Assembly (NCBI GenBank): GCA_023055505.1
Contig: JALIRH010000010.1
Coordinates: forward strand, 2,729,501 to 2,793,500
Direction of reading: 5' to 3'
DNA length: 64,000 bases
Origin: Callipepla californica brunnescens
Lineage: Eukaryota > Chordata > Aves > Galliformes > Odontophoridae
Shown in pieces: positions 21,696-33,600 of this stretch. The first letter of the stretch is position 1, and every line of letters starts with the position of its first letter. Under the pieces are notes generated by a model. The model was not told the origin of the DNA and did no database searches. It was given only the letters and a program-made list of their open reading frames with translations. A program made the translations under genes and the position numbers.

Positions 21696-24600
21696 GTAAT
21701 GGCGGCGGGCAGCGGGCGGGGAGCGAGCGGCCTCGGGTCCTCGCCGTACGGCCCCGTCCTGCCGGGGACGTGGCCGCGGGCTGTGGCAGTGCGGGCCGGG
21801 CCGGCGGGGCTGCGCTCCGGCCTGGGGCAGCCGTGCTCCGCGTGCTCCGTGCCCCAGTGAGCCCTCTTCGTGTGCTCGGCTTGCGGTCTGCGTGTGCGCG
21901 GATCCTCGGGCAAAATCCGGGTGTCGGCTCTGGGCTGGAGCCTTCCATTTGACGTGGTGGTTAGAGCCTGGTTTGGCCGGGCACGCGCATACGGCTCCTC
22001 AGTTTGGTAAACCTCGGCAGATCTGAGGCCCGAGGATGCGCTTGGTCCAGCTTTCGTTTGATGTTTGTAAATAGCGCTGTGGTTGTTGGGAGGCTTTCCT
22101 GAAATCTAATTTCAAGAAGACTGGTAACGTTTCCTTTTGCTGTCCAGGCATCTAGGCAGGCGTCAGGTATCCCTGGGCTGGCTCCAACTGATGACAAGTA
22201 AGTGCTTCCCATCGTGGCATTGATCAGGTTCAGCCTTGGCGGTGGATGCTGCCCACGACCGCATGACTTATTTGTGTTCCTCAGGGATGGCAACCTGCCA
22301 GACATCGTTGCCAGCAGAAGTTTGCATGAGTTCCTGGTGAACCTTCATGAGAAATATGGCCCACTGGTCTCCTTCTGGTTTGGAAGGCGCCTTGTTGTCA
22401 GCCTCGGCTCCATTGATCTCCTGAAACAACATGTGAACCCCAACCGGTCGTGTAAGTGTCAGCTGCTTTGTCTCTGAGACTCTTTGTTCTGCTTGGCCTC
22501 GCTGGGCATTATGTATCAAAGGAAACAGATTTCTCTCTGAGTAGAAGGAAAATGAAGCTTAGTTTGTAGCTGACACAGTGATTCGGACGTGTCTTTGGTC
22601 CTGTTTATTGGAATTCAGTGTCAATGACCAAGAATTGCTGCAGCCCGGTAGCTATTGAGAAATTACTGTGCATCTGCTTTTCACCTGCTGCTTACAGGCA
22701 AATGTTCACGGAGAGATTCTGTTCATTAATCGCTTAAAGCAACTAGGTAAAAATCCTACAGCAAATTGAGATACTATTTAAAGCAACATGAAGTACAACT
22801 AAAGATAGGGGGATTTTGCTAAATTAAGTCTGAAAAGAGCTGTGATAGTTTGTGATAGCTCCCTTGTGTGGCTCAGTGCAGAGCTTTTTAAAGCCTTATT
22901 TCAAAGAAGTTCTTTCATTTTAGTTTTTTTTGAGTTACAGAATTCTGTGCAGAAAATTTCTAACGATATTCTGGACTTGAAAGTGGTCATAGAGCTGGTA
23001 GCTGAATCTTAGTCCAGTGAAGGTGTTTTAATATCTAGTGAAGCCTCTCAGGTGGATGCTTTGCTTCCTAAGGTGATCACAAACAGTAAGGAAGTTAGGT
23101 TGCTGTTTGGGTTTAACCTGTTCTTTTTCCAGTTTTCTTCCTCTCATGTAGTCTTATGTGCTAGTTGCTGACCTAATAGGCAGGAAGATATCTCAGCTGT
23201 CAGTTTATGCTGGGTTCATGATGTTACTCATGTACATTTGCATAACAAACTGAAAAAAAAACTGCTGATGGTCTGGGAAAGGAGTAGGAGTTAAAGATCA
23301 GCAAGAATCATCGGATAGCGTTTGCACTCCAGAAGGTGTAAACTCACCCTGAAAGTCCTGAATGCACTTAAGTATGTTTGGAGAAAGCTGGGCTGATAGT
23401 CGCTTTCTGAAAGCTTGGAAAAGTGGTGACAGCCCTTGAGCAAACATGTTCTTAGAAGAGTACTGACGTTGGGAGTGTACACGAATCATAGAATCATAGG
23501 GGTTGGAAGGGACCTCAAGAGATCATCGAGTCCAACCCCCCTGCCAAAGCAGGTTCCCTACACCAGGTTGCACAGGTAGGCGTCCAGGCAGGTCTTGAAT
23601 ATCTCCAGAGAAGGAGATTCCACAACTCTCCTGGGCAGCCTGTGTCAGTGCTCCATCACCCTCACTGTAAAGAAGTTCATGCATCCACATTCATGCGGAA
23701 CCTCCTGTGCTGCAGTTCCTGTCCGTTTCCCCTTGTCCTGTCTCCACACACTGCTGAAAAGAGTCTGGCCTTGCCACTTTGTCCCCCACACCTCAGATAT
23801 TTATAAACCTGGATCAGGTCCCCTCTCAGTCTTCTTTTCTCAAGGCTAAAGAGACCCAGTTCACTTAGCCTTTCTTCATAGGGGAGATCCTGCAGGCCCT
23901 TCACCATCTTTGTGGCCCTGAGCTGAACTCTTTCCAAGAGATCCCTGTCTTTTTTATACTGGGGAGCCCAGAACTGGACACAGTACTCTAGGTGAGGACT
24001 CACCATGGCAGAGTAGAGGGGGAGGATCACCTCCCTTGACCTGCTGGCCACGCTCTTTTTAATGCATCCCAGAATGCCACTGGCCCTCCTGGTCACGAGA
24101 GCACACTGCTGGCTCATGGTCAACCTGTCATCCACCAGGACTCCCAGGTCCCTCTCTGTAGAGCTCCTCTCCAGCAGGTCATCCCCCAGCCTGTACTGGT
24201 GCGTGCAGTTATTCCTCCCTAGGTGCAAGACTACACTTGCTTTTGTTAAATTTCATCTGGTTTCTGACTGCCCAGCTCTCCAGCCTGCCCAGGTCTTGCT
24301 GAATGGCAGCACAGCCTTCAGGCGTGTCAGCCAATCCTCCCAACTTCGTATCATCAGCAAACTTGCTGAGGGTGGCCGCTATCCCCTCATCAGGGTCATT
24401 GATGAAGATGTTGAACAAGACAAGACCCAGCACGGACCCCTGGGGGACACCGCTGGAATACTGATGAAATGCCTGCACTTAGTTGTAGAAAGCAACTAAG
24501 GCAGCTACAGTACAGTCTGTCTCCTGCAGATGCCAGCAGTTTAAAAAGAATTTGTTTAAATGTACAGTGGGAAATGAAATTAAGTCTGGTCACGCTTCTT

Positions 24601-27600
24601 AGGTAATCATAGAACTGTGTTTCTGAGACATCAAACAGTTGAAAATCTGATATGTTTAACTTAAGGAAGTGCAAATGTAACCCTAGGGTTGTTTTCAAGA
24701 CTAGTACAAAAATGAAGTCTGTAGAAGTGCTTGGCAGGACAGAGTTCTGTCTGTGTGGGGGATTTGTTCCTTGTGGGATCACTAGTCTGCTGTTACTGTT
24801 GAGAAATAGGTGATTCCCAAATACTACAAGGTGAGGGCTGCCCTATGCAGAGGGCAGCTGAGGCTCTGCAGTGCTGAATTTGCAACAGTGAATGCAGCAG
24901 TGGTATAGGACTGTCAATTTGCTTGTGTTAGGCTGAGAAAAATGTAGAGCCTGCTGCTGAGCTAGCAGTGTCTTTCATCCATGCAGGAACTTTGTAGTTT
25001 CTGTACATGATGATGATAAGCATCCTCCAGCCTTTCCAAATGAGTCTGCTTACCAGATTCGTGTTGTAAGCTTTACCATCAGCAATAGTTCACTGTATTC
25101 ATGCCTCTGGTTTCATTAGCTGTCATTTGATAGCAAGTCTTCTGAAGGTGGGAATTGTCTCATTGGGAATTTGTCCAGTAGCATAATGAGGCTCTGATCT
25201 CTGCTGGGAGTCCTAGGCACCTTCACAGTAGGTAGAGTCATATATGTCTAGCCCAGTCCTGATGTTTTGTGCTGCCTTGAAGGTTTCACTCTCCACCTGG
25301 GAAAAAAACAGACCATGATAAACATTGAAAATCTCTCACTTGAAACTCTCCTGTTTGCTGCTTTCAAATAGCTGCTTAGAGATTCTGCCAGTTCTACAAA
25401 ACTCATAGAAAAGTTTACAAGGAACAGAAGAGTATGTAGTAGGCCATGCTCAGCTGCACAGTTTTGCATTGACTCCTAATGTACTTTACCATGTTAATTA
25501 CATAGAGACCCTGGTGATGAAATTCGGAGTAGAAGATCTAAATGAAGCAAGCTGTGGTTATGGAAGATGGGGGGTAAACCGAGTTGATGGCAGAGCCAGC
25601 TTGACCTGGGAAGCTGGGAAGAAGCTTCCAAAAGCACTTTCATGGAAAGTATTGAGAAAAGCAGCTTGGTGGAGCCAGGAGGCCTCCTGTGCAGGAGAAG
25701 CTGAGCACAGGATGCTGCCCTGCCACGGAGAAGAATCTTTATGGCACCCTAATCCATGTGGAGCAAGAGAACTTAACACCCCAAAGAGAGCATTCCTGGT
25801 GAAGGAGCTATGCCTCGCTCACCTCCCAGAAGTAGCAGCACCCTATCAAAGAGGTGGCTGTTTTCATCATCCCTGTGCAGAAGAGATTTCTGAATGATGT
25901 TTTCTTTGTTTACTTTCAGCGGATCCTTTTGAGATGATGTTAAAATCCTTCTTGAGGTACCAGTCCAGTCTGAGTGGGGATACAGGGGAAAGCCACCTGA
26001 GAAGAAAACTGTATGAAAATGGTGTGACAAAGTCCCTGCAAAGTAACTTAGCTCTCATCCAGAAGGTATCTTACTTTTCTACAGTGTAGAAACCCTCTGT
26101 GGCTCACAGGGGCAAGTTAAATGAGGAATGATTACTGGGATAAAGAAGCTGCATTCAAGTTTTTACTGGAATTTTAAGCTTCTGAGACAGAGAACAGCTT
26201 CTGCCTGTTCAAACACAGTGCGTGTGATGCCAAGACATCAGATGCAGTTAGAGAAACTGGAGCATATGGTTTCTAGAGTTATTTTACAAGACAGGAAGGA
26301 GGAGCAAGGAACCAGCTGCTGGGACCACAGACAAGTGGAGAACTGTTATATTGACTCAGTCCAGCAGCCCGTCTTTTTCTCAATTTAGAGCTACTTGCAT
26401 TAAAGGGTTTAAGGTATTTGCTCATGTTGGGAACAGGAGATGGACAGGGCTGTCTTACTCTGGAAAAAGCACGGTCTTAGGCAGGATGTATGATGGCAGA
26501 ATGTTACTGTTCAAGCTAACAATGAAAGGAAATCCTCAAAAGTGTAGATGCACACCATGGCATTCAAAGTGTGGTCTGTCTGAGGAACTTAGGGTGGGAA
26601 TGCCTTCAGTTTGGGGTTTGTTTGGTAAATAGACTGTTGATATTACTGTCAACTAGTGGTTCTTTCCCTCTTTAGTTGTCAGAAGAATTGCTAGCCAAAT
26701 GGCTCTCCCTCCCTGAGGCTCAGCACGTACCACTCTGCCAGCACATGCTGGGCTTTGCTATGAAATCTGTTACGCAGACAGCTATGGGCAGCAGCTTTGA
26801 AGATGACCAGGAAGTCATTCGATTCCGCAGGCACCATGATGCAGTAAGTGTCACAAAGAGGCAGCAAGTAACCTGTACCATTTTTCCAAGCCAACAACTT
26901 GTGTCTGTGTACAGTTCAGTAAGGGACAGCTGGGACATTATGCTGACATTAAGCTTAAAAGCTTGAGGACTTGTTGACTCAACTGTCTGAAGCTAAAACT
27001 GTCAGAAAGATCCTTCTGGTTTACTTTGGTTAGTCTTAAGCCAGGTGTTTCTAAAGAATCTGCAAGAATTGGGATCCAGTGACAATTATTGTTTTTTGAT
27101 ATCTAAGTCAGTTAAAAATCTCCAGGGAAGGCCAGTAGAACATTGCATTTTCAGACAACTTTTGAAGGCTCTGTGGCATTGTGGAGAGGAGAAATCTGAA
27201 GCTGTGTTCGCATTTGGGGATGTAAAGTCTGTTGGTGGTATGGTGGGAAAGAAATGGTTTCATCTCCCAGTCAGGATGGCCTTGCCTTTCCCCATACAAT
27301 TGTAATTACAGGTTTTTCATTTCAGCTCAGTTTCAACTGTTAGAAATGTAAGAACTAGAATAGGGCATGATGTTCTAATGAGGACACTAGTTTCGTATTC
27401 AGAGAAAGACTTCATTTTATTTAATGTTTTCATTTTACTGAATAGGGAAGAATGAAAGAATCCCTGCCTGTGGTGAGTAATGATGCTCTTCTCTCTATCC
27501 TTTTTTCAGATCTGGTCAGAGATTGGGAAAGGTTTCTTGGATGGGTCCCTAGACAAAAACACAACTAGGAAGAAGCTTTATGAAGATGGTGGGTTCTTCG

Positions 27601-30600
27601 CGAATCTGTCTCCCTCCCAGTTCACTCCTCTGCTCTGATTAATGCTTAGGAATTATCTAGCATATGGAAGCACTTAATTTGCCCAGCTGTCTTGGCTTTT
27701 TTGCAGTTTGTTGCTGTGCCATAAGCTACCAGATGTATCCTCTTTACTCTTGCAGAAGATTAAAAGATACCATTGTTTTGTGGTCAGAGACAAGCCTGCT
27801 GTTGTTGGTGTAGTTCTAGTGTCTTTGTGTGTGTGTCTTCCTAACTTTTGACCTCTCTTGTAAGTAGGCAACTGTGCTTAGTGAGGACTAATTGTGTCAT
27901 TTGGTCATAGTTAATGATTAAAGCTTTTCAGTATTGACTGATAAGATTTTAAACCAAAGTAGCTTTTATCTAAGGCTAAGAAATTATTTATAGATCCTGA
28001 ATTTGTCTGGATTGGCCACTTAAACCATCAGCCAGCAGCATCTAGGTCCCTAACTCCCCCTAGTTCCCACAACAGCCACCAGTAGTTAGGCATCCAGATA
28101 TACTGAGATCAGTGGAACCTTTGTGCCTAAATCCTCCCACACTTGCCCCACTTTCATCTCTCTGTCTGTGCAGACTCTTCAGCACCATCTTCCTCTGGAG
28201 TCATTTTTGTAGAGCTCCTGGCAAAAAGGAGGCTGTCAATCTGCGGAGGTGCCATAGCACTTGAGTAATTATAACCACAGGCAATTGAAGTAGTGTAATC
28301 TGGCTCAAACGTTTTAACTGTGGGAGCTGGTTAAACACATTACGTGATGATTCAACACTGATTATTGTTTGACCTTCCTTTACATGATTTCAACTCACAG
28401 AGTATATGTTTTGGTTATACCTGTGAAGGTGGCTTTTTATAGGCAACTTGGTGGTATTTCATTCCTACATTTCCATCTAAATTAGAGAAATCAAATTCCA
28501 AATTTAATACTAACGTGTAATAGAGGCTGCTTCTGTAAGCAAGTCCACCAAAGACAGTTGTCTGAAAATCTGTTTGGAGAGATGGATTCACTTCTCTGCA
28601 GCTCTCAGAATGACCAGGATTAAAATGATCGTTTCTATTTTTTTCCCAAAGCTCTCAGAGAGATGGAATCTACCTTAAGGAAAGTCATAAAGGAGCGCCG
28701 AGGCAGATCATTCAACAGGCATGTCTTTATAGATACCTTGCTACAGGGGAGTCTTAGTGACCAGCAGGTTTGTACAGATGTTGTGTCATTGCACACTAAT
28801 GGAGTTCTATTAGATTGGCATCTTATTATGTTGTAGCCTTTGATTAATCTAAGTTTTTGCATTTAGGTCAGATTCCTTACTAGTACAGTGTTCTCTCTTT
28901 CTCTTTTTCCATTCTTGTCATGCTTAATTGAATTAGACCTTGGTAGCTTTCCTTGCCACTGTTTCACTGCTATTTTTATAAACTAGAAGTGTGTTAGTAT
29001 TAAGCATGTCTCAAGTGCTATTACAGTAGAAGTTCTGTATGAGAGTTCAGTCTTAGAGATGAATTTCCTGCTCTCTGCACTAAAGGGATTTCATGTGCTT
29101 GAGTGGAGAATGTGCTGTTTCTGTTTAATCTTTGCATCTCACGGACTTTGTTCTCTGAACTAGATTTTGTTTCCTAGATTTTGGAAGATACAATGATTTT
29201 CTCCTTGGCAGGATGCATAATCACTGCTAACTGTAAGTACAGGTCATAAATAACTTTCTGTCCTCAGATTCAGCTGTCTAGAACTGAGTGTGATAATGTG
29301 AGACTTAATCTAGGCTAATAAACACTGATATCCATTGTTTTGTCTCTCCTGAGCTTCAAAGGTGTAGAAGCAGGTAGTTTTACAGCACACTCTCAACACA
29401 GCATCACAGCCGGTGAATTGGAGCTGTGTTTGCCGGCCTTCTTAGCCTTTTGGTGAACTTGTTGCTTTTTGCTTATACTCTTAACCTCAGTCAAATGGTG
29501 CTAAATTTGATGAAGGAGCACCAAAAATTTCAAGTCTCCAAGACTATGATGTAAAATGGCTTCTGGTACATGGGAAAGAAGTCAGAACAGAGCACTGAGG
29601 TGTGACTGGCTGCTTTGAATTTCTAGGGGATAGGTATGTTCCATATGTGGAAGAGTTCCTATATACTTCAGGATTTTTTAAGGATAAAAATAAAGAAGTA
29701 AATGAAAATACATCCTGAAGCTGTGTAAAATCTCTTAATATGAAGGTGGTTTGAATTTAACCCCCTGATTATCAGGTCCTGTATTTCAGCAAATGGGACA
29801 GGGACTTCAAACAAAACCTCTCAGATGCTACTGAATATTGAAAGATGTGGAAAGTACACTGAATATCTACATTAATGCTATCCTTGAAAATTATCCTCTT
29901 CAGATATCCTAAGAAGACATCTTTTGAAAGGGCTTGGCTCCTCAGGGGTTGCCAGATAGTTCTCATAAATAGACAGGAGTGGTAGAAGCAATCTTGTAAG
30001 CTTTAGAGAAACTGCCTCCTACACACTTATTTCTTATGCAAGGTTTCTTTTTCAGTGTGTTGTTAAGTATATCTTCTGAAGACCTCACAAGATAGTTGTA
30101 GAGGAGACAAGTGCTGGCCAACCTGCTGCAGAAAGCTGTTCTGTTCTCCCTACCTGTCAGGAACCCAGGCAGGGAATTTTCTGGTGCTGTAAACAAAACA
30201 GCCTTTCAGCTGATTGATCTAATAACCCTGGTTCCCCAGAAGGGGTGGTTGCTAGAGCATTACAGCTGTTTCATGGATCACAAGGCTGGATAAGAGACAC
30301 ACTTAGATCAATGCTTTGTTGGATTGTGAGGTCTCTTCCCCAGAGCTGTGAGACTGAATGACTCAGTGTCCTGCACAGCTTCTGAAGCTGCTCATAGCAT
30401 TAGAAAGAAAATTTAATCTTACAGAGTCTCTTGTTACACTAGAGTTCAACCTCTGCTTCTGGCACTGAATAGAGAATCAGTACAATATACTATGAACAGA
30501 GGTCACCCTTGTCTGAGTCAGAAAAATAATGTTGCAAATGCAGGAAGCTAGAAGGCTGAAACAAAGTATAAAGGTTTGAATTTGCTGGATCCAGTATTGT

Positions 30601-33600
30601 CTTGATTCCTTCCACAGTGTGTACCTGGGCAGTCTACTTCCTGACAACATCAGAAGATGTGCAGCAGAATCTCTACAAGGAGGTGGACCACGTTCTAGGG
30701 AAAGGACCAATTACACACGAGAAAATTGAACAACTCAGGTGGTTCCCTTGGAAGGAAATGCAGAGAAAGGTTTTCTTGTGAAGTGGGAACAGGGACTTCA
30801 TGTACCAGAGGCTGAAGACCAGCCTATGCTGGATCAGGAGAAAGCATCCAAAAAATACTATATTTTTTGGAAGTGATCAAACCACAGGATGACTAGCAGC
30901 AGGAGTAGGATCCACTGGAGGACTCCAGATAATGGAGGGCGGGATGCTTTCTTCAGGGTGTCTATAGGAGACCCTCGAGGTTCACTGATGGGGAAGAGAG
31001 CACAGAAACAAGAAACAAAGAGGGGAAAAAAAATGCGGTGGGTGTATATGCTAGCTATTTATTAACCCTACGCATGGGATTTCAGGAATAAAGCCTTTAG
31101 GACCTGTGTTCCTGTTGATCTTTTTACAGGCTGCGGAGCAAGGATGAGAATTAGCATTTTTGTGGATAAACAGCCAATGTTTGTTTTTTGTGTGAGTGAT
31201 GTCCACTCATTGTTTTATCCCAAGGTTTCAGGGAGAATATGAGAAATCTGGGTCTCCCACTGATGCTTGCATATAGCACAGAAATAGGGTGGAAATGGGT
31301 ATTGAAAGAAGCAGATTTGTCTAGATTGTTTTGTGTTCTGGTTTTCCAAAGGTAACCAATAATTTTAATTGTAGGTTTGACATAAGATGAATTTAGACAG
31401 AAAGCTTGGAAGCTTATTCTTTCTAGAGGGCTACAGAAGTGGGAAGGTGATTTGTGTGCCTTTCTTTTTCACACACATGTTCAGGTAGCTGGGTGTGTTT
31501 TGTATTGGGACTAGTGTTAAGATTTCAGTAAAGGAGATAAGCGTGGGTTTCCTGCTGCTTCTTATATGAGTGAGAGGTATTGGAAAAGGAGTGGTGTGTT
31601 TACCCTTTCTAGCTGGGTTAGTTTGATTTAAGGTCTGGAAGAGGTGGGATGAGAGAGATTTTGATGAACTGTTAAGGAGATTCAATCTTATTGAAAAGAT
31701 GCTGGAACTCTTTGTCAGATTAAAAAAGAGCAAAAACCAGCTCCTTACTCAGCATGGCTGCAGGCAGCTGCAGGAGCAGACTGGGGTCCTGTAGGGCAGC
31801 AAATGACCAAGCTCTCCTTGCCTACCTCAAGGACATGAACAAGCTTCTTTCTGGAAGGATATAATTGACCAAACCTTATTGATTGCAGATACTGCCGGCA
31901 AGTCCTGTGTGAGACAGTGCGAACAGCAAAGCTTACTCCCATTGCTGCTCAGCTGCAGGAGCTGGAGGGAAGAGTTGACCAACATACTATCCCCAAAGAG
32001 GTAGGGCAGTACCAGGAGCACTAGGCCACCCTGCTTTCCTGGAGGGAAATTTCCTGTTTCATCTAAATCATACTTCTTTCTCTGGAGGGGTGAGAGAGGA
32101 AGACAGTTTCTTCCGACACGTTTAATGTGAGCAGTTGGTCTGTCATCTGAAAGTACTATTTAATCAAAGTTTGCCATGCAGTTCCTCTGTGAGATAGGCT
32201 CTGGTAATTCATGCTCTCTTCCTGAGCAAGTTGGCTTCTGGTTCTGGGTCCACTGGAATGAATCATCTTTTGAAGGGGTTCATGGTGTCAACTGTGCAAA
32301 CAAGAGCATAGCTTCAGACCTAATCCTATCACTTACATTTCCCACAGAAGAGTGGTACTTTCCATTGCAAAGAATAAAAAAGCGCGTACATACATACATA
32401 CTAGTAAGAGTAGAGGAATGGGATCTGGATCTCTCTAACCACCAAGATTTGCAGCATGGGTCTTAAGAAGTTAAAATTCTCATGTGAGCATTTCATCACA
32501 GAAATCTGTAGGTGAATGTAACATACAATATTTTAAAATGTTTAAAATGAGTCATCCTTAGTATAATTGTTGTCCTGCAAAGCTGTCCAGACATGGCTTT
32601 AATTGTGCATTTTGTTCTGTTCTGACATACGTATCCTCATTTTTTTTTTGCAGACGCTTGTACTGTATGCTCTTGGTGTGATGCTGCAGGATAATTCATC
32701 TTGGCCATCACCATACAAGTATGTAGAATCAAGACTTTCATTCTTTTCCAAATTAATTCCTTTCTTTTGTTTAATTAACAATCACTAGGTCTTACTTGCA
32801 TGAGCATCCTTCTTTGCTGAAGTGCCTGTCCTAAGCAGATTTTGGAATTGAGAGGGAGTCTGTAAGAAACTGGATTTGTGAAGGTCCTTGTCTCCTTGGA
32901 CATCTCCTTTTGGGGCAGTTCAAGTCATGATCCTCCTAGTCTGCTTGTCTGTGTGTACGTTAGAGATTTACAGGTGTTATTTTTGTTTTTCTTTCCATAC
33001 ACACTGCTTTGGCAAATACTGCTAAATTCTTAACTTTTTCTGTGAATGAGAGATTTAGATCTGAGATATTTTGGAATCACTGTTGTCATGAAACAATGAT
33101 GCAAGGGAAGAAATGTCTGACAAAAGCTTTGTGTTTTCAGAGAGAAGGAAGCGCTATCTCATTACTTTGTCTATGGAAATAAAACTGGATCCAGGCTAGA
33201 ATTTTGGAAATTAAAGAAAAAAGTGCTGTAGCTTACTGTGGCCTCTGGGTGGCAAGTATTAACGTTAGTTTCATTTACATCACTTGGGCTGGGAAAAAAA
33301 AGCATGGATCAGTTATTCTAGAGAGAGTGAAAAAAGCTGAAATCTAGGAGAAGAAAGAAAACCCTTAGAACAGTGCTCTTCTCTTTTGCAAACTCTTTCA
33401 AAAGAGTCAGGAATTGATGAGCCTAACTAGGGGCATTGTGACAGTGATGGGGCATGTACTGTGCTTAGGTGGACTTCACAGGGATGATGTAAAGAAAAGT
33501 GAGGACTGTTCTGAACACAGTGTGTTTATTCCAAGGAGAAGGAGGGTTGAGGTTGTGATTGTATTTATGTGATGGAGATTGGAGGTCAGCACTTCGCAAT

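Larger units (their letters stand above)
21170..21870. promoter_or_regulatory. CpG island over the dipeptidase and CYP20A1 starts
   Basis: A sharp change to GC-rich, CpG-dense DNA covers dipeptidase exons 1-2, the gap between the genes and CYP20A1 exon 1. It also produces several long overlapping open frames on both strands, which are composition artefacts. Confidence 0.85.

Noticed and set aside
21106..21948. Several overlapping open frames up to 240 codons on both strands
   Set aside because: They lie in a CpG island, are Arg/Pro/Gly-rich and overlap proven exons of the dipeptidase and CYP20A1 in other frames.
25469..25897. 142-codon frame just before CYP20A1 exon 4
   Set aside because: It lies in an intron, in a frame not joined to CYP20A1, and has no family similarity I can see.
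26330..26450. Faint resemblance to an old SINE-like segment in CYP20A1 intron 4
   Set aside because: Only a short CAGTCCAGCAGCCCGTC-like stretch looks familiar; no ends or tail can be defined.
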